Shown in pieces: positions 1 through 12,900 of a stretch of 64,000 bases of DNA. Position 1 is the first letter of the stretch; each line of letters opens with the position of its first letter. Made by a program: the position numbers and the translations under genes. The notes below the pieces were generated by a model, which saw only the letters and a list, made by a program, of their open reading frames with translations, had not been told where the DNA came from and ran no database searches. Source of the stretch: Undaria pinnatifida (Eukaryota; Sar; Phaeophyceae; Laminariales; Alariaceae); NCBI GenBank assembly GCA_012845835.1, contig JABAKD010000006.1, positions 4,173,124-4,237,123 of the forward strand, read 5' to 3'.

Positions 1-192
1 CGCCGTACGACACCCGACCGCGTTGAGAAAATGATGTTCCTCAGGACCAACCCGGATCTCATTCCGGAGGTCAAGAAGCTTGGGGATATGATCGAAAAGA
101 TCTCTCAAGAGCAGGAGAAGGCAAAGGCTGAAGCGGTCGAGGTGCAGGCCGCAGAGGCCGGGAAGGATGTCGTAATCGAACTCGATGAGTAA
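1..192 (+). CDS. hAT-type transposase, C-terminal fragment (5' part outside window)
   Basis: The frame is open from base 1 to a TAA at 190-192 (63 codons) and its start lies outside the window. The peptide begins RRTTPDRVEKMMFLRTNPD, which resembles the end of the hAT dimerisation domain, where a 'kRnrLspenVekLlFLrkN' pattern closes the protein. A Lys/Glu/Ala-rich tail follows. hAT transposases cut and paste DNA and dimerise through this region. The call is supported by the subterminal-repeat field and putative transposon terminus that follow at 770-1242. A host gene domesticated from hAT, or a BED/hAT-like gene, is possible; the fragment is too short to decide. Confidence 0.6.
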   Translation, partial: RRTTPDRVEKMMFLRTNPDLIPEVKKLGDMIEKISQEQEKAKAEAVEVQAAEAGKDVVIELDE

Positions 193-1242
193 CGAGTGGC
201 GAACGGTAGGGTCTGAGCAAACAGGTGCAGGCGCTCATCTTTCACTGCCGTTGAGTTGATCTGTATCCCTGGTTTTTCCGATTTTCCCGTCTTTCGCCCG
301 GGCTGAATTTTTCAATTTTCGCATTTTCGGTACTTCGGTGGTTTCACTATGTACCGCTGTTGCTGCTGAGGAAATTGTCTCTGTTTTCATTTTTTCTGTC
401 TCTGTTTTCTTTTTTCTTTTTTCTTGTTTCTTTTTTCGGTTTTCCTGTTTTTTGTTTTTTGTTTTTGTCGCGGCGATGGAATTGTTGAAGTATCTGGTAC
501 TTTGTAGGAGTACTTGCGTACTTACCTATTTACCAGAGATGTGCGCGGAATTCATGCTCTTGCGCGCCTGCTGTACCAACTCTGGTCAATCTGTTCTACT
601 CGGAGTATTTCTTTTTCTCCCTTCTCTTAATCCAAGTGTTCTTTCAGACATCCTTTTTTTTATTTTTTTATGAAGGGGACTCGACGCGTGCGGGCGCGAG
701 ATTCTTTCCATGCTCGCCACCCCTCTCCGCCATGTATAACTCCGAGAACAACGTGTCTATCCGTAGTTAGTTTCTGATATCAGGAGAAATCCGGTCAACA
801 TCCGCGGATAACCGTCCAATATTACGGATTCCTTGATACGGTTTTGCGTGGATAAACGCAGCGGATTTGTACGGTTTGCTCGACGGAGTGGACAATCCGC
901 TCCGTGAAAAAATCCGTCTGACGGATATCCGCTCCGCAACAATCCGCACAAATCTCGATGCCGGATATCCGCTCCGTAAAAATCCGTGACTTTTTTCTGT
1001 GAGCGAATATCCGCTCCGCTCCGCTCCGTGACAAATTAAAAAATCCGCTCCGCTCCGTGACATCCATGAACATAACGGATATCCGCCATGTCGTAATCCG
1101 TGGATTTTTTTTGGACAGAAATCCGCACCGTGACAATCCGCAACTTTTTGCTAGAGCGAATATCCGCTCCGCTCCGCTCCGTCAGATTCTAAAAATAAAA
1201 AATCCGCACCGCGGTGCGGATCTTACTCCGTACACATCCCTG
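1..1242 (+). mobile_element. hAT DNA transposon, 3' part with subterminal repeats and putative terminus
   Basis: After the transposase stop and about 580 bp without features, the stretch 770-1220 holds a dozen or more copies of ATCCGCTCCG or close variants (near 890, 929, 966, 1006, 1041, 1124 and 1160). It ends in a palindrome at 1203-1220 (TCCGCACCGCGGTGCGGA). The segment then reads ACACATCCCTG and stops at about 1242; its reverse complement CAGGGATGTGT matches the CAGGG-type start usual for hAT ends. GTATTTTC could be the 8-bp target duplication. hAT transposases bind such subterminal repeats. The left end is outside the window, so the pairing of ends is untested. Confidence 0.5.
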
Positions 1243-2395
1243 GTATTTTCGGAAGTCGTTTATCTCTCCGTGTGGGCCAACAGCGCATTTTTGACGCACC
1301 GCCCTTGTTCCCTTAGGGCTTCCATTCTAAGGGCGGGCATATTTACACTAGAAAAAACTGGACACGATGATCGCCATTATTAAGGGAAATAAAACGTTTG
1401 GGCCTGCAACGAAAATGTCTCACTCTACTAATAATAGTTTTAAGTATTGTGTCCCCGAAAACGCGTGCCTGCCTGTATCTCTGATTTGAGGCCTTGAATG
1501 ATAAGAATTGCACTCACATTTTTTGGGGACGCTCCCAAGAACACGTGAACGCATGATGATGATGAGCCTCTTGTCTCTGGCGTTAACAATGAGAACTGCA
1601 CCCACGTTGAGGACAAACTGCAGTACCTGGAACTAGTGCGGGGTACGTTTTGGAGTTGCAAACGGGTCAACGCTACCTGGAGGCGAAATTCGTCGGGCCA
1701 GCGCGAGCCTGGCGCATCGTGTTGAAGGTCATTCCTATATTGTTCGCTCCTGCTACTTACCGATAGATGATTTGTATTCTCGGCCTCGGGGTTGTCAGGT
1801 GTTGTCAGATTCTGCCTTATCCAACCCATACTGTAAGCGCGCAGCACGATACAACGATACTACCCGTACTATTCGGAACGCGGCGGCGGCTGCTGCTGCG
1901 TTGCTGCTGCCGTTACAGGGCTGCAAGGTGCGGTGAAACTGGCGTAAAAATCAGAATCCACCAGCATCCAATCAGCGAACACTGATGGCGCCCCATATTA
2001 TAAATGCCTTCGCAAGCTTCGTGAACTTCTTTTTTTCAGCCTTTTGTCTTTTTTTTGCCAGCTATCTCCAGCAACAGCAAGGTTCTTGGAGTCTCAGGTA
2101 ACCAGGCGACAAGAAAATGGGATGGGGAGAGGGGAAGAGGTAGCGCGTTGTAATTGCTTAGGGTTGAAGTTGGCCAGGGTACCAGACGATCCCGACGGGG
2201 GCGATTCACGAAGCAGTTGTGTGCGAGGGGGTCTTGCCCCGAGCTGCCAAAACATGAGCAGCAATACGACGAGTACATTGTACCGACTTGTCACAGCAGT
2301 CCGCAAAACCGAAGCAACCTCCCTCTTCCTTCTTGTCACCGCCTCCCTTGCTTCCTCTGTACAACTCTCGTCTAGACAGGAACAACAGCGTCAAT
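1243..2395. other. Upstream flank of gene 1, no gene recognised
   Basis: Between the hAT end and the first ATG of gene 1 there is a GCG/GCT-rich microsatellite-like stretch near 1880-1915 and pyrimidine-rich DNA just before the start (2320-2395). Short ORFs on both strands lack any recognisable motif. The promoter and 5' leader of gene 1 should lie here, but I see no clear TATA box. Confidence 0.4.
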
Positions 2396-2458
2396 ATGCA
2401 GTATTGTTACCTCTTCCTCGTGGTGCTGACGCTTCTCGGCAGTGCGCTGGGGTTCCAG
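2396..2458 (+). CDS. Gene 1 exon 1: signal peptide
   Basis: Twenty-one codons beginning MQYCYLFLVVLTLLG. The hydrophobic core ends in SALGFQ, and the donor is CAG|GTGAGC in phase 0. A cut between Gly and Phe would leave Phe at +1, as in stramenopile plastid preproteins. Confidence 0.75.
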
Positions 2459-5400
2459 GTGAGCTCTCACGTGGAAAACATGCAAAAACATGACTCAAGA
2501 GTGACAAAAGTATGTTATACTCGTACGTACAAGTACTTGGTAAAAAACATGACAACATGACGCATATGATACGGGGTACAAGGCTGCGCGCTCCACGGGC
2601 GGCGTATCGCCGTCCCGTATGCCCGCTGTGCTCCTGGAAAGTGCAGCAGTGTAGAACGGAAAAAAGTGTAGAACAGACTGAGGATGCTCATGATTTGGTG
2701 CAATGGGCGACTTGCAAATGGCAAGAGCCCAGTGGTGCAGGGAAAACCATGCCGTGCTCTAGACTGGATGCAGAGAGAGGTGTTTAATCCACAGAGCATA
2801 AGAGAATTGCCATACATGAAGTACTACCGTACTAAAGGTATATGATGTGTACAGATACTACCGTAATACAATGCCATTTTTTATATTTGGTTTTGACTCA
2901 TGAAAACTTACTGAAAACGGACGACCGATGTATTACGCAGCTTGCAAAGATGAGTATCGACCCTGAATTTGTCGAACTCACAGCTGGCGTTGTTAGAATA
3001 CTTGTGTAAGATACTGCTGTAGTAACTGGTATTCTACTCTAAAAAGAAGCAGCATAAAATACATGAGCAACAAGCAAGCAGGCGTCCCCCGTGTATCAGT
3101 AGGTGGGTCTTGCCCCTGACAAAGTCGATGATGCGGGCTCGCATCCTCCCGAGGGCATACTCGTGCTCGCAGGGACTTTTTCTTGAGTAAAAAAATAAAT
3201 ACTAATAGCGGAAAGCGCGAGGGCGTGAGTTTGCAAAATTCGATGAAAAACGGCTATTAATATCAACCCCTTCTACCGGTATACCAGGTACAATGCAGAA
3301 AACACGTCTCCGTCTGTCGTTCTTTCTTGTCTGTTTGTCTGCCTGTCTGCCTGTCTGTCTGTCTGTCTTGTCTGTCTGTCTGCCATCATGGTGTCGCCAC
3401 CCAGAGCGTTTCAGCCCCCTCTTGCCGTATGGGTAGGTAGGAGGGCGGGCGACACACTCATCGAAACAACAGGTCTCGTGCCGCACCGAGCCGTGGCCGT
3501 GGCGTGCTGAATATTCACGACAAGTCCGAGGCAATCCTAATCCTTACAGCGATCAAGCCAGCCTTGCTGCTGAAGTACAATGTTGAAGGTCGATTCTGCC
3601 CGCTGATTGACCCGTCAAATCCCTGCCAGACGCCTCTGGCTCTTTTCTAGAAGGTTGGTGCTGAACGGGAATATTCCAGCCATAGAGCCATCGAAGTTCC
3701 GCCTCAGGCAGAATCGAAAAGGTTCCATCCCCGTTTCAAGATTATCATTCCGTACCTCTACAACTCTGACCAAATGGGGACGAAAGCAATGAATCCACGG
3801 GTCGATACCGTCTCGCATGGTGTAGAAACCCCACCCCCATCCACTGATTGCTGATTGGATGGGGTCCATAGATCCAGCGCGCTGCGAGAGTTGCCCCTCG
3901 GGTCAACGTCGAGGCTCCGATGCATCCGGGCAGGATAAACTTCCAACCCCTGATCAGAATGCTCCCATACATTTACAACCCCATCAAACCGGGGACGAAA
4001 AAAGCGACCAACCCGGTCGATACCGCCCCGCACGGTGTGGAACCCCCACCCCCATCCACTGATTGCTGATTGACTTTGGCCCATGAAACCAGCGCGCTGC
4101 GAGCGTTGCCCCTCGGGCCAACGTCGAGGTTCCGTCGCACCCGGGGAGGATAAGGTCCCGTCCGCTGATCAAAATGCTCCCACACATCTGCAACTGCTAC
4201 ATCTGCGCCTCTTCATGCGTAGCTCCGTAGGGAGGCCCGGCCACAGCGCCACAGCTACAACCCAGAAACGAAAACAGCGATCCCCCCGGTCGATACCGCT
4301 CCGGACGGTGTGGAAACCCCGCCCCCATACACTGATTGTTGATTGGCTGAGGCTCATGGAGCCAGCGCGCTGCGAGAGTTGCCCCTCGGGCCAACGTCGA
4401 GGTTACACCGCACCCGGGGAGGATAATATCTTATCTCCGAATCATAAAAATCCTTCCATGCGTATACAATAACAACCCGGGGACGAAAATAGTATTTTTC
4501 CGAGTTAATACCGCCCCGCACGATGTAGAAACCCCGCCCCCATCCACTGAGAGTTGATTGGCTGGGGCTCATGGAGCCAGCGCGCTGCCAGAGTTATCCC
4601 TTGGACCATCGTCGAGGCCCCGCCGCACCCGGGGAGGATAATTTACCATCCCCGGCGCAAGATATTTTTCATATATACAAGGGCTCCGCATGGGCGCCGG
4701 CATCCCATGCTTCGGGTAGGGCAGGGCAGCACTTCGACAACTTAAGGTGTAGCTGTCCGATTTGGCATGCATTGAAGTTTAAAGTAATGCCAAGAGTTTA
4801 ATACGAACATGGGATTATGAAAGTCATGATTTGACAGAAAAAAAACGTAATAATATACAACAAAGAAGGCAAGGATAGGCGAAACACACCATGTTAAATG
4901 CGCCGTCAAGTAAAAGTTGGCGTCTATCAAACAAAAACACCGAAAATAGTATTATTGAGAACCTGCGTCGCCTCTAGGCGAAGCGAAAGAGGCCTTGGCA
5001 TTAATGAAGAGACTGCACTGCTGTCCCCGTGGCAATGGAGGTTCGAAGTCGACAGGATGCAAAGTCGGTTTGCATCAAACGTCGACATGGGGCCATGTCA
5101 GCCGGCGAGGTTTTGGAAGAAGATTGCTTTGTTTGTACGTGAAGGCTGTCGCATTGATTGGTCTGCGTGGTTGCGGGCGAGGAGAAAAACGAAGAAGAGG
5201 AGGGCGATCTCTCGTTGCGTCGGCGTTGTCTAAGATAGGTGCGGGGGTGGCTTTGCTCGTACGGGAGGTTGGCGTAGCGCTTCTTCTCTGTTTTTTCTCG
5301 AGAAGGCGGGATATGTGTGTCTGCTATCTTTGCTTCGTGGGTGCTTTCACGTTGTCGAAATCGGACGCGTCCCCTCAATACATAATATCCGGAGTGTCTC

Positions 5401-8400
5401 TACCATGACGACTGCTGATGGTGCCGTGCGTATTTCCCAGAGACTGACATATTATTTACTGGTAGAAATAGTAATACACCTTTCTTTGCAACATTTTTTT
5501 TTCTTCATCCCATTTATCATCCCCGCACCATTCTCGCGCTCTCTCCCAGTAGTAACTCAGATCCGGGGTCACATAGCGGGCCCTCCTCCTCCCTCCCCAC
5601 TTCGGCACGTGCCTTCATTTTTACCGCGAGGAGAATCGAGCATTTTCTTCCCTCGTCGACTCGCGTCGAATTGTACCTAGCAGGCGCTCGCAGCAGTTGA
5701 TCTCTTTTTTTTATTGCATTTTTGCAAATTAAGCCATATTTCATCGTGGTGGGTGTCGAACTCAAGGACAACCAAACGTTGGAGGTATTCGAGGGTAAAA
5801 CCACTAGACCACCGGGGCGGCCGGCTGACAATTGATTAAAACAAAACAGGATCTTTGCATAGATATTACATTCCCTCCCCCTTATTGTATGATATTACGA
5901 TGGTTGACGCTATATAGAATATAGCGCCAAATACCTAAATATCAGCCTAGGCGGAGTTTTAGATATCATGAACAACGAACGATCGCGACGGCAGAGCACG
6001 GCAAAGCATAGCGCTTCGCTCTGCTGAGCTAGCGCTGCGGTGCGCTGCTGAGCTGAGCCGCAGGGCACTGCACGGCGCTTCGTTGCTGTGAGCTATAGCG
6101 CTGCGATGGGGTGCTGGGCGGTGTGGAGCTGATGAGCCAAGCCCAGATCTCAGCCGATGAAGCTTCGCCAACTACAAAACAAATGGTGGTAATCAAAGAA
6201 AAGCTAAAGCTGGACCGTTCCGCAACTAATGCACAGGCGGCAAATTAGCGGCAAATCAACTTACTAGAGAAAAAAAAAGAAAAAATCGCGAAAAGGTTCA
6301 AAATCGTGTTGGCAGAAAAACCAAATTTGCAGGAAGCAGCTGAAAGGTAAAAAAACAGGCAATATTTCAGTTGTTGTTCTCACATTAACTCGCACAATCC
6401 AGTCCGTGGTCACAGGACTGGTTCCAGTCACTCTGGAGCAGAGGAATACCCTAGGGAAAAACACAAACAACCCAAGGTGGTACACGCATAAATCACAGCT
6501 GACGCAATTCATGCCTCCACCAGAAACATATAAAAGTGAGATCGGGAGTCAGTATACGATGTGCCAGGTCCATACCGGTGCATACGTCTCATTACTCGCG
6601 CCTGGGAAAACCGACTATACCGCTTGCCACCCAAGAAAGACTACCACGTATATATCACACGTAGTATCTATCACTACGCATACGCACAACAGACGCAAGT
6701 CAATTGGAAAAACGAAACAAAGAACGAAGAGGAGAAAGGAAAGGAAATGGGTGCATGGGGCCAAGAAAAAGAAGAGAAAAATAATTTTTGGGGGGTCTAC
6801 TGGCGAGGCTGCCACCAGAACGGGATGTCACATGTCACGTGGTCTTTCGACGGTCTACAGCAGTAGTACTACGAACGACTTCCGATACACCCACCGAAGC
6901 ACGGACTACCGGCCAATTACGCGATCGACAGCTGGCCGTGGTTGTCACGTGTCTCTGTGTTGGGGGCCCCTGCCCTGCCTCTTGTTGGCTCTTGAGAGTG
7001 ATGCGTGTACGACTAAACTTGCCAACGGCACTCGCACTGCACTTTGAGCTATCTGCTGAAGTTCTGGTTACTACTTGTTGCTGCATAATGTGCTAGACGT
7101 TTCGCCCTTCGGCTACTGCTGCTACACCTGCTGTTGTGTGTTTGCCAATGTCGTCAGTTGGCGTTCATGCTCGTCGTACATACTGCTGTTCTCACCGAGT
7201 ACGTGCGGGTTTCCTCGTACCTCAACCGTACGACGACGAGCTCAAAACAGAAGAGAGGTGACATGAAATGGCATGGACACTGGCCACATAGAAGCGAGCA
7301 CAGCGGGATAGTTCGCTGCGAATCAACCGCACTCGTTCATGCCTACAGCAGAGGCTGGCTGGAGTGTCAGCGGCCGTGCTAAAGCCAGGGCCAAAGGCCG
7401 AAGAGACGGCTCTACCTGCTTGGTTTTGTCTCGAAATTCTGTTATATAGTGGACAGAGTGATGCGTGTACGACTAAACTTGCCAACGGCACTCGCACTGC
7501 ACTTTGAGCTATCTGCTGTAGTTCTGATTACTACTAGTTGCTGCAGTATGTGCTAGACGTTTCGCCCTTCGGCTACTGCTGCTACACCTGCTGTTTTGTG
7601 CTTGCCAATGTCATCAATTGGCGTTCATGCTCGTCGTCCATACTGCTGTTCTCACCGAGTACGCACGGGTTTCCTCGTACCTCAACCGTACGACGACGAG
7701 CTCAAAATAGAAGGGAGGTGACATGAAATGGCATGGACAATGGCCACATAGAAGCGAGCACAGCGGGATAGTTCGCTGCGAATCAACCGCATTCGTTCAT
7801 GCTTACAGCAGAGGCTGGCTGGAGTGTCAGCGGCCGTGCTAAAGCCAGGGCCAAAGGCCGAAGAGACGGCTCTACCTGCTTGGTTTTGTCTCGAAATTCT
7901 GTTACGTGAAAGTATCATGATTTGGAAGTTATTTTGTCACGAAACGTCTTGCCGTCGGTAATTTGTGTCACGAGGTTGTTGGATATCGTCGGTGAGTTGT
8001 GTCACGTTTTAGGTGAACCCACACTAAAAAATTGAATTTCCAGCTGGCAAAACGAGCAAAAACAAAAGCAATAAAATGCCGAGCAAGAAACCAAACGAAC
8101 TAGTAAAAAAGTTCAGCAAAGAAACTAACGCTCGAGAGTGCCACCGCAAAATTTCAATCATTATCACGTACCGTTTGGAAATGATGCCAATTTTGTAAAT
8201 CATTCAGGCGTTGCAGCCATTAAGATTCAACAATTTTTCCAAAATTCCTCCTCGACACTCGCTCGTCTCGCTCGACACCCGTCCGCGTTCACGTCGATGC
8301 GCGGAACGGACACGGCAGGGCGAGGGGCGTTGGAGCCGCCCCCCGAAGGCGGCGCTCGAACCAAGCCATATTCGACCGAGAATTCCAGTTCCGCGAATCG

Positions 8401-9910
8401 CATACTTAGGCCAAGACAAAAAAACTCCTGACCAAAGTCCATGACACCAAGGAATGATTTGATATATATTTATACACCTCCAACAGCCCGGGGACGAAAA
8501 CAGTAATCCTTCGGGTCGATATCGCCACGCACGGTGTGGAAACCCACCCCCATCCACTGATTACTGATTTTGCCGGCGTGTTGGACCTGAGAGCTGGGAC
8601 CTGTGGATATTATTTGCTCGCGGCTAATAAATAGTAGTAAGTAGTTGATAATTTATACTGCTGTGTAGTACTGGTAGCAGCAGTAGTAGTAGTAGTGGTG
8701 GTGGTGGCGGTAGTAGTAGCAGTACGAATGTTTCCACGTGGCGGAGTACTGTATTGTACACGTGTTCTTCTGCTGTTGCTGAGCACTATGCATTTCATGC
8801 CATACACATCAATACTACCACTCCGTGACTACGGACGGGACTGTAAGGACCGATTGGGGTTTACATTTAGGCGGCAATGGGCCGTACATTTGCGTTAAGA
8901 GTGGTACGACATATCACACTTTATATACGACGAGTGCTTTAGCACTATGACCTACCTTGTAATACCACTAGATGCAGATCTAGCGCCACGGCTCCGCAAA
9001 AATGAAGGCACGTACCGGGGGGAAAGGAAAACACCTGTGACCACGCCTCGTCCAGAAGGTCGCTGAGGGTAAACCTCCTACGAGTTGAGCTGGAAAGCAA
9101 AGGTGATGTCAAGAAGACAAAAGAAAAACAAGTACGTACGATTTATGTCTGTATCGAAGTTGGCGACCACTAACAAACTGTGCTTTTGTCTCTTTATGCT
9201 GACGAATGGATACGAACACTGGGTGTGCTGGATGCCAATGGGTGGCAAAAAACAGGGCTTTTCACGGGTCAGGTGAAGTCAAGGTAACCCGTTTCGACCC
9301 GCGTGATTTGAAAACCTCCAGACCCGACCCGTCCCGTGAGATTTCAAACAGATCCTGATCCGACACCACTTGGCCCGCGAGATTCTGAGAACCCCCTGAG
9401 CCGATCCGTGGGTCGGATCACGACCCGTGAAGAACCCTGGGAAAAAAACAGTTTAACAAACCATAAGCACGGCAGCGCGGAACACGTGGTTGAAGTGTCA
9501 GCAAAGATATGGCTGTTTTTGGTCACGTCAGTCGCACCTTGCTCTATCTCCAGACTACAAATATATGGCGGTTCGTCACAGGGTTCGGAGTGTCAGCGGT
9601 ACATGTAAAAACATTCCAAATTGCATTTTTTCGCTTTACACCAGGTATCTCTTTCCCGCAATCTTACTTGTAGTTACCTGCTACAAGATTTCCTTTTGGG
9701 AAGTAAAGAAGACTTTTTTTGCTGAAGAACGGGGGCCCATGCCAAATAAATCGGTAGTACGCACGGTGCGTGTAAATTTACCGTGTGTTCAGACAGCTAG
9801 CTCACCGCAAGCGGTTCAGGTGGGGGTGACGCAAGAACTAGGGATGCATGCGCCGCTCCCCGTGCCCAGTATCTCAGCAGTCGCAGAGAAGCACCGACCT
9901 GACACCGCAG

Positions 9911-9943
<33 letters not shown>

Positions 9944-12900
9944 ACGGCGACGATAGATAGATGTGCATGCCGGACCTGAAAAAAATCCATAAATGAGCCG
10001 AAAGCAAAAAAAAACAAACTAAACGGTAGCCACTGGGCATGTAACCCGGACCAAACGAGTTTGTCGCTAGTTCTGTTACAATGTTTGCCTTCCGACAATG
10101 TGCAGGTTTAATGATAGTGTCAATCGCAAAACATGGCGAACAGAAACGTTGAAGATCACTACAAATGCGACAACCAAAATGGATTTGGCACACGTAAGGC
10201 CTGCACCCAACGCACCGCTGCATCTCATCTCTCAATGAAGGACTGACCCCCCCCCCCGGTAAGCACGGCCAAGGAAGCATCAATGGAAAACCTGCTGTCC
10301 ACAAAAACGGCTGGTTTGTTCAGGGCGCTTAACTGCTCGGATAATTTTTCGCGGGTCAGATCGGATCAGGGTAACCCCGACCGGACCCGACTGGCCCGAC
10401 CCGACCCGACCCGACTGGTCCGACCCGACCCGACCAGACCCGACCCACCCCGACCCGGCCCGACCCGAACCGACCCGACCCGACCCGACCCGACCCGACA
10501 CGACACGACCCGACCCGACCCGACTCGACCCGACCCGACCCGACCCGACCCGACCCGACCCGACCCGACCCGACCCGACCCGACCCGACCCGACCCGACC
10601 CGACCCGACCCGACCCAACTCGACTCGACCCGCGAGTTTTTGAAAACTTCCTGAACCACCCCCCGGGACAGGTCATGACCCGCAAAAATCCATGGCTTTA
10701 TTTAAAGAACAACGACAAAGAGGAAAAAAGGAAGCACACTACATGGTGGCTCTCGGCAACGCTTCCTCTTGTCATTCTGCTTGCGTTGTCGCAACTAGTG
10801 ATTTGATAATGCCAAGAGCTACTTGTGCAGAGCTGATTGCCCTGTGCTGTGCTGTGTGCTTGTTGTCAATTTCAAGTTCTAATCGGCAGTACGGGCGTTA
10901 TTTGCGGAAAAAAACAACAACCATGAAGACAACCGAGAGGAGACAATCAAAGGAAGAAGAAAAAACCGAACACACATGTACATACCGGCACCTGGTACCT
11001 GGTACTTTGCATGATACCTGGTACTGTATGTTCGAAAGATAACGCAGCACAGCAAGTCATAGCACCGCACTCCTGGGCAAGGCACCGCACCGCATGGCAC
11101 CGCACGGCGCTGCCCTACGCTGCTGAGCTATAGCCGGGCTGAGCTGTGAGCTGTGAGTGCATTTTTAGTGATTCAACAATGTAGCACGTACAAACCTGGT
11201 GTAGCAGTACCGGTACCTGGTATGCTACTTCGAATTATACCTAGCTTTGTACGAAATAGTAAGTACAGCACGCCACAGCACGTCATAGGACGGCGCAGCG
11301 CCGCACAGTACCGCGCCTCACGGCAGGATACGGCACCGCGCACGGCGCTGCCCTGATGAGCTAGCGCTGCGGTATGCTGCTACGCTGAGCTGAGCTGATG
11401 AGGCAAGCTGAGCTCAGCTGGGGTTTGGTATGATGATACTTCGTGCAACTAAAAAAGAACGTTCCCGTGCCCTCTTTCCACACCCCTCGCAGGTGGCCCC
11501 TCGTGGTTCGCTGACAGCGACATCGCGTGCCGTCACGTCTTCGGCTTTCGGAGCACGTTCGTACGCTGCTGCTAGCTCTAGAGCGACGGCGTTGGCGGGC
11601 AGCAAGAGGAGGCAATGGGCTATCATGCAGTTCGGTGAGATGGGGGTGGTTGCTTGACAGAGCTGCGCAATGGTGCAGTATACATCTCAATCGCACGAAG
11701 GCTTCGTCGACGGGGTATCAACCTTCCTGCCCGGAAGCAAGCAATAGTGTAGGATGGCACACAGACTATGGCAACACCACCGAGCGCCCGCTGGCAAGGT
11801 GTCGTACAGCTGGCACGCCAGTACTAGTGTCTGTTATTGTGTGTCGTTTTCGATCGCATTCATGACAATCGCTGTAGCCATCGCCGCAGTCGTGCACGCG
11901 TTGCAGCAATGCCAATCACATGAACCAGTCTTCGTCTCTGGATTGCAAGGCAAGCACACCGGCGACTGACTGCCCGCAGTGGAGCCAGCACTGCCACGCA
12001 TCGACCTTTGGCGCGGAGAAGAAACTGCGCCAGCATGAGCACTAGCACAAGATTGATGATTATGCTTGGACCGAGCCCGCCCGTGCCTGTTCATTGTAGA
12101 GGGGTGAGGGCATCCGGCCTTTACAGTGACCAGGCACGGGCGGGCTCTGTGTAAGCATAAACATTGACATTGTTTGCAGTAGTGACTCACCCTGGTGACA
12201 TCCAGCCTTTACGACGACGAGGTGCGGGCGGGCTTTGTCCAAGCATAAGCATCGATCTTGTGCTACCGCAGCGACTTGCCCTAGAGGCATCCGGCGTTTT
12301 CATCAACCGGGCACGGGCGGGCTTTATCCAAGCATAAGCATCGATCTTGTGCTAGGGCGCGTGTTCGCCCGCAGTTCCCTCTCGGCGCCAAAGTTCGATG
12401 AGTGGCTGCGGTGGTTTCAGGCATGAACAGTCGGTCGCCCGCCTGCTTGCCAAATGAACGAGAGAAGAAGACTGGTTTATGTTGTTGCATTGCTGCAACG
12501 CTTCACTTTCACTCATCGGACAGGTGACGACCTAGATCATATAGATGATATGTATCGTATAGATCTTATAGCTATAAGACCATATAGATCATATATATAA
12601 TATAGATAATATAGATCACGTATATCATGTATATGATATATAATATATATCATATAGACCATATGGATCATATATATCACATAGATCATATAGATCATAT
12701 AGATCCTATATCCGTTGTTTTGATATGTTGTGCGGGATCTATGTGGAACAGATCCAACTGAGGAAACACGTGCTACAGTACATAGGTCATTCAAGTCATA
12801 CGGCTCCCACCCGGCAACATATTCTATATGTCATGCTGATCATATTGACCAGGGGCTTCGCAGGTAGTCACTAATGATGGCTGTAGTTGATTGACGATCT

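Noticed and set aside
4995..5408. 137-codon plus ORF with hydrophobic tail
   Set aside because: No recognisable motif and overlapping open frames on both strands; it lies within intron 1 of gene 1.
5744..5818. Functional tRNA gene
   Set aside because: The A and B boxes are present, but a cloverleaf with anticodon and acceptor stems could not be drawn, so it is listed only as tRNA-like.
6406..7047. 213-codon plus ORF
   Set aside because: Basic and compositionally odd; it runs into the start of the 460-bp duplication and shows no domain, signal or splice logic. It lies inside intron 1 of gene 1.
10280..10685. Long Gly/Arg/Ser/Val and Pro/Asp/Arg/Thr open frames
   Set aside because: They are translations of the CCCGA array on both strands; there is no codon bias, start context or partner exon. 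The same holds for 16326-16826.
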